The notes below the pieces were generated by a model. The model worked only from the letters and a program-made list of their open reading frames with translations, searched no databases and was not told the DNA's origin. Shown here one piece after another: positions 14,945 through 21,784 of a stretch of 29,763 nucleotides of DNA. A program made the position numbers and the translations under genes. Positions within the stretch are counted from its first letter, which is position 1. Every line of letters begins with the position of its first letter. Origin of the DNA: JAHDDW01 sp964648795 (GTDB taxonomy: Bacteria; Actinomycetota; Acidimicrobiia; Acidimicrobiales; SZUA-35); assembly GCA_964648795.1 (NCBI GenBank), contig CAZYMB010000016.1:1-29763 (forward strand), read 5' to 3'.

Positions 14945-16099
14945 TTATAGAGGTGGTGGAGGATTATTAGGATCAAACCCTCGTTCGGCTTGTTCCCTGG
15001 CACGTCGAGCCGACTCTTCGGTATCACGACGAATCTTGTCGACTGCATCGCTAGCCTTGTCTTTTGCTCCGCTCGACTCAGTAGAAGATTGTGAAGAAGA
15101 CCCTATCCCGACTGGAGCTGGACGCTTTCTTTCACGTCTAGTAGCTGATGCTTGCGGGAAGTCATCATCCTTGATCATTTCTGCAATACCAGAAACAGCA
15201 CCCGCCACGGCACCCATTTCAGTTGGAACGATGATCTTGGTAGCGTTACCATCAGCGATGCCTTGTAGAGCTTCTAAGTATTTGATTGCGATGACTCGGT
15301 CGTCGGCTCCAGAATCTGTAATGGCTCTAAAGACACTGTCAATTGCCTGTGCTTCACCTTCGGCAACCACTTCCTGGCGGTACTGCTCAGCCTCGGCACG
15401 TACTTTGACTGATTGTGCTTCACCTTCAGCGGTAAGAATGTCACGTCGCTTTACACCTTCAGCGGTCAGAATGGCCGAAGCTTTTTCACCTTCGGCTCTT
15501 GTTACCGCAGCTTCGCGAGCACCATCCGCTTCTAGAACCACAGCACGTCTGGTTCGCTCGGCCTTCATTTGCTCGTGCATAGCATTCATTACGTCCATTG
15601 GAGGGTCAATTCGCTGTATCTCTACACGAACTACTCTCACCCCCCATTTGTCGGTTGCATCGTCAAGGATTGCTCGCAGTGAGCTGTTGACACGCTCACG
15701 AGATGTGAATGCTTCGTCTAACTTCATCTCGCCAATAACGTTACGAAGGTTAGTTTGGGCGAGCTTGGTAACAGCTAGAACAAAGTTAGCTACCTGGTAG
15801 AGCAGTCTTCTAGCGTCGGTTGCTTCATAGTAAACAACAGCGTCTACAGAAACTGTTACGTTGTCTTCGGTGATTACCTCTTGTGGGGGCACGTCGATTA
15901 CTTGCTCACGCATATCGACTCGTCTTAGCGCTTCTACAAATGGCAGAATGACCTTTAGTCCAGGATTAACTTCTTCTTTGAAGCGTCCGAATCGTTCGAC
16001 TACTCCACGTTCGTGCTGCTGAACGATTTTCACACCGGCAGCGACGTAAATTAGAAGAAATACGACCAGTACTATAAATAGCCCTACTAATGCTTCCAT
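14945..16099 (-). CDS. SPFH/band-7 membrane protein (stomatin/QmcA-like)
   Basis: 384 residues. One N-terminal membrane segment (about 4-26) is followed by an SPFH domain (about 27-190) with the typical V-Q-Q-H-E-R-G-V-V-E-R-F-G-R and P-G-L start. Then come an Ala/Glu-rich coiled coil (about 190-270) with repeated A-E-G-E motifs, and a disordered Ser/Arg/Pro tail. SPFH proteins form large oligomeric cages on the membrane and regulate proteases or organise domains. The partner NfeD gene lies immediately upstream (9 nt spacer, with an AGAGGG Shine-Dalgarno), which is the standard SPFH-NfeD operon. It converges on the PhoU/RCK_C gene with 13 bp between stops. Confidence 0.92.
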   Translation of the reverse strand: MEALVGLFIVLVVFLLIYVAAGVKIVQQHERGVVERFGRFKEEVNPGLKVILPFVEALRRVDMREQVIDVPPQEVITEDNVTVSVDAVVYYEATDARRLLYQVANFVLAVTKLAQTNLRNVIGEMKLDEAFTSRERVNSSLRAILDDATDKWGVRVVRVEIQRIDPPMDVMNAMHEQMKAERTRRAVVLEADGAREAAVTRAEGEKASAILTAEGVKRRDILTAEGEAQSVKVRAEAEQYRQEVVAEGEAQAIDSVFRAITDSGADDRVIAIKYLEALQGIADGNATKIIVPTEMGAVAGAVSGIAEMIKDDDFPQASATRRERKRPAPVGIGSSSQSSTESSGAKDKASDAVDKIRRDTEESARRAREQAERGFDPNNPPPPL

Positions 16100-16108
16100 G
16101 ATTTCCCT

Positions 16109-16555
16109 CTATGTTGTTGGTTGTACTTTTAAGCGAGTACCCATTACCTCGGTAACCGAAACAACGGTGCCTTCAGCAATTGCATACCCTGTGGCGGACT
16201 CTGCCCGCCAAGTTTCTGACCCGATTTGGATCATTCCCGCTTCACCTGGACCAGCTGGAATCATTTCAATTACGGTGCCGTTTGATTCTCTGAGCCGGTT
16301 TGCGCCAAGTCCTCTGCTTTCGGGGTTCGATTCGAGTTCAAGCTTTTTGGCCAAAGGCCGTAGTGCCAAAAAGGCAACAACGGAGACAATAATGAATACT
16401 AGGAAGCTCCAAGGCCCGAGCCCGATTAGGGCCGCAAAGCCAGCTACGGTTGCTCCGGCAGCAAATGGTGCCAAGAAGAAAGTTCCCGCCATCATGATCT
16501 CGCCAATGCCTAAGATTGCAGCGATGATAAACCAGAAGAGTAGGAGTTCTAACAC
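16109..16555 (-). CDS. NfeD-family membrane protein
   Basis: 148 residues: two to three membrane segments within 1-68, then an OB-fold-like soluble domain (about 85-145) with G-x-V, G-x-I-x-I-G-S-E-T-W-R-A and G-T-V-V-S-V-T-E-V-x-G-x-R-L-x-V, the NfeD C-terminal signature. It is the short NfeD form without the N-terminal protease. NfeD proteins associate with SPFH/stomatin partners, here encoded next. GTG start at 16555 with TAAGGT 6 nt upstream; an SCP2-domain gene is transcribed divergently from a 51-bp spacer. Confidence 0.9.
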   Translation of the reverse strand: MLELLLFWFIIAAILGIGEIMMAGTFFLAPFAAGATVAGFAALIGLGPWSFLVFIIVSVVAFLALRPLAKKLELESNPESRGLGANRLRESNGTVIEMIPAGPGEAGMIQIGSETWRAESATGYAIAEGTVVSVTEVMGTRLKVQPTT

Positions 16556-16561
16556 GACAAG

Positions 16562-16567
16562 ACCTTA
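16562..16567 (-). promoter_or_regulatory. -10 box of nfeD-SPFH operon (leaderless)
   Basis: Minus-strand TAAGGT, 6 nt, GTG 16555. Confidence 0.6.
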
Positions 16568-16592
16568 GTCAAAAACAAGCCTGTAGGTGGTG

Positions 16593-16598
16593 TATGCT
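16593..16598 (+). promoter_or_regulatory. Candidate -10 box of SCP2 gene
   Basis: TATGCT, 8 nt, GTG 16607. Confidence 0.4.
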
Positions 16599-16606
16599 AG
16601 GCAATC

Positions 16607-16894
16607 GTGATTGAAGAACTTAACAAAGTGGCAAACCTGGACAAACTTGATGAGCGGTTTAAATGTAGCGCCGAATTAAAAGTAGGTAAGGAAAAAGTAG
16701 GGCTAGAGCTAAAACCCACTGGAATTGAAGCGGTCGAGGTTTCCGAACCAGATGTAAAGATTTCTATGACCACCGAGCAGTTCGCTCAAATTTCAAACGG
16801 TGAGTTGTCGCTTGCAAAAGCCTATATGAGGGGCGATATCAAGCCTGAGGGCTCTACAAGAGCAGTTATTGGTTTTTGCCTAGCTCTTGGCTAG
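16607..16894 (+). CDS. SCP2 sterol-carrier-domain protein
   Basis: 95 residues, essentially one SCP2 domain. The C-terminal half holds the family signature: T-E-Q-F-A-Q-I-S-N-G-E-L-S-L-A-K-A-Y-M-R-G-D-I-K closed by G-S-T-R-A (kept here in pieces). SCP2 domains bind fatty acyl or other lipids in a hydrophobic tunnel; single-domain bacterial versions are cytoplasmic and often of unknown cargo. GTG start. The stop overlaps the thermonuclease stop on the other strand through CTAG (16891-16894). Confidence 0.85.
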   Translation: MIEELNKVANLDKLDERFKCSAELKVGKEKVGLELKPTGIEAVEVSEPDVKISMTTEQFAQISNGELSLAKAYMRGDIKPEGSTRAVIGFCLALG

Positions 16895-17424
16895 TTCAAT
16901 GGCTGGGCAGGCCCATCACATGCCGCCCACAGCCCACGGTTATTGTCGATAGCATCACGTTCTGCTTCGTCTAAGAGTGACTGACGTGCTGTATTTGGCG
17001 GAAAGCTACGAGAGTCAGCAAAGCCTTGTCGGACTAGCTCTTCATTGACAAACGTGTCTCCTACAAAGATATAGAGAAGTAGCCTGTCAAAGCGATCGCG
17101 TACTTCTGCGTCTCGTTGTATTTGTACAACTGTGCCGAGGGGTAGGAGCTCTGCAATAGCATCTGAGGCTTCTTGGCCAAAGCACTGTATGGGTTCAGAA
17201 CCTTCACGAACTTCGGGTGTGTCAATTCCAATCAGGCGGACACTTTCTTCGGTCCCATCTATGTCGAGCCAAACTGTATCGCCATCAACGTGGCGTACAA
17301 CTTCGGCTGTGTCTGAGGTTTGGGTGTTGGGTTCTTCGACCGTGCTTGTCAGTTCTGCGCATGATGTTGCTAGAAGCGCAACGCTGGAGAGCGTTAGAAT
17401 GCCAAGTCGACCGAGTTTAAACAC
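16891..17424 (-). CDS. Secreted thermonuclease (SNase) lipoprotein
   Basis: 177 residues. Lipoprotein signal with lipobox A-T-S-C (Cys22), then a staphylococcal-nuclease domain (about 40-168). The active-site set is complete by alignment to S. aureus nuclease with a constant offset of 28: D47 and D49 in D-G-D-T, R63, D68, T69 and E71 in R-L-I-G-I-D-T-P-E, and R114 in the F-D-R-L-L-L-Y segment. It should be a Ca2+-dependent nuclease tethered outside the membrane, perhaps for scavenging DNA. GTG start 9 nt after the stop of a 52-residue gene. The TAG stop of that gene is also the first half of a TAGCCT -10 box 6 nt from this start. Confidence 0.92.
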   Translation of the reverse strand: MFKLGRLGILTLSSVALLATSCAELTSTVEEPNTQTSDTAEVVRHVDGDTVWLDIDGTEESVRLIGIDTPEVREGSEPIQCFGQEASDAIAELLPLGTVVQIQRDAEVRDRFDRLLLYIFVGDTFVNEELVRQGFADSRSFPPNTARQSLLDEAERDAIDNNRGLWAACDGPAQPLN

Positions 17425-17430
17425 CTTGAC

Positions 17431-17436
17431 AGGCTA
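17431..17436 (-). promoter_or_regulatory. -10 box of thermonuclease gene, overlapping upstream stop codon
   Basis: Minus-strand TAGCCT, 6 nt, GTG 17424. Its TAG is the stop codon of the preceding small gene. Confidence 0.5.
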
Positions 17437-17592
17437 GGCGGCTAGTTGGTCCAAATGGTCTTCCATGGAGCGTTTCTCGGCCAGAATTGCCCGAGCGCTA
17501 GCTAGGCCAGCCTTGCCAACCTTTATAGTCTTGCGATCTAGCTGCCAGGTGGTGTCAAATTTGATGAGTTGTAGTTGAGCTGTTTTGGTCAT
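17434..17592 (-). CDS. 52-residue protein, unknown
   Basis: ATG at 17592 to TAG at 17434. The product is MTKTAQLQLIKFD..., Lys-rich in the first half and helical in the second (ARAILAEKRSMEDHLDQLAA). I do not recognise it. Support for being real: it fills an otherwise empty 231-bp gap between the HerA-like and thermonuclease genes, ends 9 nt before the latter, has ordinary amino-acid composition, and starts 9 nt after a perfect inverted repeat that looks like an operator. No signal peptide or membrane segment. It is short, so a chance ORF cannot be excluded. Confidence 0.55.
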   Translation of the reverse strand: MTKTAQLQLIKFDTTWQLDRKTIKVGKAGLASARAILAEKRSMEDHLDQLAA

Positions 17593-17601
17593 GTATTAAC
17601 T

Positions 17602-17621
17602 ATGTCATATGGCTATGACAT
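17602..17621. repeat. Perfect 8-bp inverted repeat upstream of small gene
   Basis: Arms ATGTCATA (17602-17609) and TATGACAT (17614-17621) around TGGC. It lies in the promoter position of the 17592 gene and 34 bp beyond the HerA-like gene's stop. No T-run follows on either strand, so an operator fits better than a terminator. Confidence 0.55.
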
Positions 17622-17655
17622 CCCAAAACCCTAGTAAAACAGCGGCAAAAGTGTC

Positions 17656-20061
17656 CTAGCTGGTTGGTATCCAGGCAAGAACAAGATCACTGATAGTGAT
17701 GTCAGTCTTCTCTAGAGGAACTTCAACGGCTTCGGAGTCCTCAGCGACTGCTTCCCACTTCTCTTGTATTTCAAGAAGAGAATCTTCTATCGTTTCATCT
17801 AGCTCTTCTAGGTCTACTTCTTTTTCTTCCAACCGGTTCAAAGCTGATTCAAGACGGGCAGAGGTGTCAGCTGTCTGCTTACGTCCCGAAGAAAGCTTTC
17901 GAGCAGCCGAAGTTATACCGCTAGTTGTTGAACGGCCACCAAGTAGACTTCCAAGAACCGATGAACCTACATCGAGAAGTTGATGGCTCTTGCGACCAGA
18001 CTTCTGAGTCTTTAGTTCGTTCACACGGTCTTCTGCCTTAGCTACTGCGTCTTCGAGTCTGTCCTTCTTCGTTAGTAGCTTCTCGCGGATCTTTGCTGCC
18101 TCTTCATCTGCTTTGTCTTCGGCTAGTTGAACACACCGAGCTTTGAAGGTTTCTTCGTCCTCGCCGGGTTTAGACCAAGCTTTAAGTTCGGCATTCTTGA
18201 ACAATGTCAAAGTTTCGCTGGTGTACAGGTGATTCTTTATCTCTGACTTAATGGAGTTGATTTTGGTCTTTGTAATTGAGAACTCAGGGAGAACATACGT
18301 TGTGCCCTCGGGCGCTGAGTCTGTAAAGTCACGAGGGTCATGGTCGAGTTCAACCAGTGAGCTGACTTCAAAGCCTTCTGCACTAGCTGGGATAATGGCT
18401 TCCCAAGTGGTTTGTTCTCTTAGATCAGCCTTTGTGTCGTCGAATAGCATCTCAACTGTGGCTGCCAAAGTTGGCTTGTACTTTGTTGATTCGCTAGACC
18501 CGTCGACCCCGTCGTTTGACAACCACGGGGTAGAGGCAGTCACATACCTAACCTTCAGTTCTTCCGGAAGGTCTGGCATAAGTGCAGAGCTTGAGTCGTC
18601 TGTCGGCGTTGGAGCAGCTTGGCCTCCGGCAGCTGGAGCTGGAGTAGCGCTTGCAGCAGCAGGCTGAGCTGCCTTTTTGTCAGCCATCAGAGTTTCGACT
18701 TGGTTAGGTGCAAGTGGGCCGGCCAAGTAACTCATAGCCCAACGAGTGGTAAACACTGGTGTAGCAGCAGACTTGGCTGACTTAAGCAAGAACTGTCGCT
18801 TGCCAAGTGAGCTGATTGTTTCTTCCAGTTGTTTGATGTCTGTTGCGCCGTCTGCAGAACGTAGCCCATCAATTAGACGAGCCTTGTCTTGCTCAGTTTG
18901 TAGGCGGCCGACCATCCATGTGCCCGCGTTGCTTATTGCTTTGTAGTCAAGGTCAACTGGGTTCTGGGTTGAAAGAACTAAACCAATACCGAACGCTCGG
19001 GCTTGTTTGAGCAGTGTCAGAATTGGCTTCTTTGTCGAAGGAGCGCCACTTGGAGGAGCAAGACCCATTACTTCGTCGATGTAGATTAGAGCGCGTAGTT
19101 CTGAGGTTCCTTGTTGGGTCTTCATCCATGAAATTAGCTTGGAAAGCAACAGAGTAATGGCGAAGTGTCGCTCTGACTCTTCAAGATGGTTCAAACTCAC
19201 GATGGATGACTTTGCAGCACCACTTTCAGACCAGAGCATCGTTTGGATGTCGATTGGTGCCCCTTGTGCCCAAGCTGCAAAGCTAGGAGAAGCAAGAAGT
19301 CCATTGAGCTTTAGAACTAATTTACCGCGGTCGTCGGGACTAAAGAACTGATCAATGTCTAGGACGCCTAGCTTTCGAATTGGGGGGTTCTGAATTTGAG
19401 TCAGCAACGTAGCCATATCGAGGCTCTTGCCTTGCGACCAAGAGTTGTTTAGTAAGTTCGCTAAAAGAATGTGTTCGCGTCCAGATAGAGGATCACTTTC
19501 TATCCCAACAAGATTCAGAAGGCCGGCAACAGTTGCATCTATTTCTGTTTGAAGGGTTTCGGCGTCAGCACCTACTGGGGCTGCGAGGCCTCCCAAGAAA
19601 TCGAGCTGCACACCAGATGAAGAACCTGGGGTATAGATTGTTGGGTCGGAGGCTGCGACCTTTTGCATCTGCGTAGCGTCGACGCCCCAGTCCGCTAATC
19701 CCTGCTGCCACATACTGGCCGTATCACTCGCCATCTCTGTGGTTGACTTGCCAGCAGCTTTAGCTGCGGTGCCGTCCATCCACGGCTCAAATGATGTTGC
19801 GTTGAAGTCAGGAAAGTTAAGACACAAGTTACCAAGGTCACCTTTTGGGTCAATGGCCAACACCGGGATGTCTGACATTAGTGCTTCTTCTAACAGCACC
19901 ATTCCAAGCCCAGTCTTACCAGAACCTGTCATACCAACGATCACGCCGTGGGTTGTTAAGTCAGATGCTTCGACATCTGTCTGGTTTTCGCTGACTTCAC
20001 CTGATGCTGGATCTATTTCAGCGCCTAGAGAAAGTTGGCCATTACTACGAGAAATCTTCAT
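17656..20061 (-). CDS. HerA-like P-loop ATPase
   Basis: 801 residues. Walker A is G43-M-T-G-S-G-K-T50, followed by the HerA/VirB4/FtsK-style A-I-D-P-K-G-D-L (69-76). Walker B is L-I-Y-I-D-E (325-330), and L-S-T-Q-N-P (363-368) acts as the sensor. An Ala/Pro-rich linker (about 462-495) leads to a ~300-residue C-terminal part with long charged coiled coils (about 620-670 and 735-780). HerA-type ATPases pump DNA in hexameric rings; archaeal ones work with NurA nuclease in end resection, and no nurA-like gene is nearby. The role here could be DNA repair or processing, unproven. Promoter: perfect TATAAT 6 nt before ATG. Confidence 0.85.
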   Translation of the reverse strand: MKISRSNGQLSLGAEIDPASGEVSENQTDVEASDLTTHGVIVGMTGSGKTGLGMVLLEEALMSDIPVLAIDPKGDLGNLCLNFPDFNATSFEPWMDGTAAKAAGKSTTEMASDTASMWQQGLADWGVDATQMQKVAASDPTIYTPGSSSGVQLDFLGGLAAPVGADAETLQTEIDATVAGLLNLVGIESDPLSGREHILLANLLNNSWSQGKSLDMATLLTQIQNPPIRKLGVLDIDQFFSPDDRGKLVLKLNGLLASPSFAAWAQGAPIDIQTMLWSESGAAKSSIVSLNHLEESERHFAITLLLSKLISWMKTQQGTSELRALIYIDEVMGLAPPSGAPSTKKPILTLLKQARAFGIGLVLSTQNPVDLDYKAISNAGTWMVGRLQTEQDKARLIDGLRSADGATDIKQLEETISSLGKRQFLLKSAKSAATPVFTTRWAMSYLAGPLAPNQVETLMADKKAAQPAAASATPAPAAGGQAAPTPTDDSSSALMPDLPEELKVRYVTASTPWLSNDGVDGSSESTKYKPTLAATVEMLFDDTKADLREQTTWEAIIPASAEGFEVSSLVELDHDPRDFTDSAPEGTTYVLPEFSITKTKINSIKSEIKNHLYTSETLTLFKNAELKAWSKPGEDEETFKARCVQLAEDKADEEAAKIREKLLTKKDRLEDAVAKAEDRVNELKTQKSGRKSHQLLDVGSSVLGSLLGGRSTTSGITSAARKLSSGRKQTADTSARLESALNRLEEKEVDLEELDETIEDSLLEIQEKWEAVAEDSEAVEVPLEKTDITISDLVLAWIPTS

Positions 20062-20067
20062 GGCAGT

Positions 20068-20073
20068 ATTATA
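20068..20073 (-). promoter_or_regulatory. Consensus -10 box of HerA-like gene (leaderless)
   Basis: Minus-strand TATAAT, 6 nt, ATG 20061, in a 38-bp spacer after the L,D-transpeptidase stop. It is the best-matching -10 in the window. Confidence 0.7.
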
Positions 20074-20099
20074 GGCAGCGACTTTGGTGCGACCCTTAT

Positions 20100-20960
20100 C
20101 TAGAAGATTTCGACCGGTGTTCCTAGTGGGAGAGTGTCTGCTAGAAGGGTTATAAGCTCATTATCGATACGGACACAGCCATTGCTTGATTGGCGGCCTA
20201 TCGAATCAGGGTCGTTGGTGCCGTGGATGCCAATAATGGCGTTTTCTTGGCCTGCAAACTCTTGTAGGTCTTCGCTAAAGCCCGACAAGCCGAATGCAAA
20301 CGGACCGTAGAACTCAGAAGTGGAACGTATTAATTCTGTGACGTAGAAGGACCCAACCGGAGTAGCCGAAGCGCCGGTGCCTATGCCGACTGTTTCATCG
20401 AGAATAGTCGTCTCAACTAGTTCACCGTTATCGCCAGTTGACGCTTGAATTACTTTTAGGTTGAAACCGTCTCGGTCAATGATTACTCGAAGTGGTGTCG
20501 AGGCCAAAGTTACCTCGCTTAGCCTGATCCAGCCTGTGGAACCGTTTGGCTTGATTGGCAAATTAACTTGGGCCCAACCTTCGGGGGCTTCGGCGTTTTC
20601 GACCATGGTGAATACGGTTGGTACCGAAGAACTTATGTTTGGTGGGAACCTTGGATGCTCAAAACTTTGAATTACAGCACTAGCTAGATCAGGTTGTTCG
20701 TAAACACTTATTTGGCTAAGGCTGTCAGAGACTTGCACAATCACAGTGTGACCAGCCGGGACGCTAGAGATAGCCTGCTCCGGAGTTATTGGCTGTGCTT
20801 GAGTGGTATCAGACCCACCAAGCGTTGTTGCCTGATCAGTGGACTCATCCGATAAGCCCAAGTCACTCGTCGAACAAGCAGCAGCCATCAGTAAGCCTGC
20901 TGCTAGCACTCCAAGCAACTTATTGAATCGAAAGTTTTTTGCTTTGCTTTTTTCTTCCAT
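20100..20960 (-). CDS. L,D-transpeptidase (YkuD) lipoprotein with SH3-like domain
   Basis: 286 residues. Basic N-terminus, hydrophobic core and lipobox M-A-A-A-C (Cys29). A middle region (about 60-150) looks like an SH3b-type domain ending in G-W-I-R. The YkuD catalytic domain (about 155-286) has H246-G-T and the S-S-N-G-C-V-R motif with nucleophile C262. It should make 3-3 peptidoglycan cross-links outside the membrane, a major cross-link type in many Actinobacteria. ATG preceded by TGGGG at good Shine-Dalgarno distance, so unlike most neighbours it is probably leadered. It lies divergent from a small plus-strand gene. Confidence 0.93.
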   Translation of the reverse strand: MEEKSKAKNFRFNKLLGVLAAGLLMAAACSTSDLGLSDESTDQATTLGGSDTTQAQPITPEQAISSVPAGHTVIVQVSDSLSQISVYEQPDLASAVIQSFEHPRFPPNISSSVPTVFTMVENAEAPEGWAQVNLPIKPNGSTGWIRLSEVTLASTPLRVIIDRDGFNLKVIQASTGDNGELVETTILDETVGIGTGASATPVGSFYVTELIRSTSEFYGPFAFGLSGFSEDLQEFAGQENAIIGIHGTNDPDSIGRQSSNGCVRIDNELITLLADTLPLGTPVEIF

Positions 20961-20966
20961 GTCAAC

Positions 20967-20971
20967 CCCAC
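20967..20971 (-). promoter_or_regulatory. Ribosome binding site of L,D-transpeptidase gene
   Basis: TGGGG on the minus strand, 6 nt before the ATG. An upstream TACACT (20986-20991) could be the -10, giving a leader of about 20 nt. Confidence 0.45.
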
Positions 20972-21033
20972 ATGCGTTACTATTAAGTGTACAAGGGATC
21001 AGTTAGTCACAGGTTCGGTTGTGGATTGGGATA

Positions 21034-21258
21034 ATGGACTCAAATGGACTAAATAGCACCGGTAGTGTTGTTGATATAGATATGAGTGAATTAACAGCGG
21101 ACGTTATAGAGCCAACTCAGGCGGTTGGCGCCCTAGATGAGGCAATGGCAGTTATAGATGCAGAGCTTAGTGTGCTCGCATCCAGACAAATGGTTTCAGC
21201 AGGAGAGGTTACAGACCTTCTCCTTGATATTAGATCTAAGCTACTAGCCGCAAAGTAA
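21034..21258 (+). CDS. Small acidic helical protein, unknown
   Basis: 74 residues from ATG 21034; an in-frame TTG at 21019 would add five residues without benefit. The product is acidic and the last ~45 residues are predicted helical (A-V-G-A-L-D-E-A-M-A-V-I-D-A-E-L and E-V-T-D-L-L-L-D-I-R-S-K-L), suggesting a coiled-coil or helical hairpin. No signal peptide, Cys or known motif. It is divergent from the L,D-transpeptidase and stops 4 bp short of the PAP2 gene stop. A GGGA just upstream may serve as Shine-Dalgarno. Function unknown. Confidence 0.65.
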   Translation: MDSNGLNSTGSVVDIDMSELTADVIEPTQAVGALDEAMAVIDAELSVLASRQMVSAGEVTDLLLDIRSKLLAAK

Positions 21259-21262
21259 GGCT

Positions 21263-21784
21263 TTAGGTTACCAATAAGGTCACGACTGCTAAGAAGATAC
21301 CAGTCGCAATTCCAGCGATGACGTCGGTTGTGTGGTGGACGCGGTTATGTATTCGTGACGCTCCTACCAATATTGCCAGAATAATAAATATCGGTGCTAG
21401 GCCGGGCCGAGCAACTGACAGAAGAATTGCTCCAAGGGTCGCTGAGCTGGCGTGTCCACTTGGCAGGCTTGTCGTCTTGGGGCGCCTTGGGTTTGTGGTT
21501 AGTTCGCTGGTTGGTTCTGGTCTAGATCGGTTCGTGAGTCTCTTAACAACTTGGTTTACCAACACGGATTCGATCAATAGAACAATTAGGAGCCGAAGCC
21601 ACTGTCTTTGTAGCTCTGGAAACGGAGCCAGGATGAGCAGTGCTGTTACCTGCCAGAGAATGGAAAATTCGGCGACAAAGGAAACCCAATAGAAGATCTG
21701 ATCGTATAAGGGCTTTCCCCGGAGCTTGGCAAAGAGCTTGTCGCCAGCATCATCGATGGACGAAAGTGCTGTAGATAGCGTCAC
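21263..21784 (-). CDS. PAP2-family membrane phosphatase
   Basis: 173 residues with about four or five membrane segments. All three PAP2 acid phosphatase motifs are present: K81-x6-R88-P, S-L-P-S-G-H111, and S-R144-x5-H150-x3-D154. Such enzymes dephosphorylate lipid phosphates (undecaprenyl diphosphate, phosphatidic acid) at the outer face of the membrane. GTG start overlaps the VanW gene stop by 4 nt (GTGA), so translation is coupled; a shared role in peptidoglycan lipid-carrier recycling is a reasonable inference. Confidence 0.9.
   Translation of the reverse strand: MTLSTALSSIDDAGDKLFAKLRGKPLYDQIFYWVSFVAEFSILWQVTALLILAPFPELQRQWLRLLIVLLIESVLVNQVVKRLTNRSRPEPTSELTTNPRRPKTTSLPSGHASSATLGAILLSVARPGLAPIFIILAILVGASRIHNRVHHTTDVIAGIATGIFLAVVTLLVT

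Noticed and set aside
15036..15800. 254-residue plus-strand ORF
   Set aside because: It is antisense to the SPFH gene, very Ser/Ala/Thr-rich and without family features: a shadow of the Ala/Glu-rich coiled-coil coding.
16591..16596. ATG at 16594 as start of the SCP2 gene
   Set aside because: Out of frame with the SCP2 reading frame.
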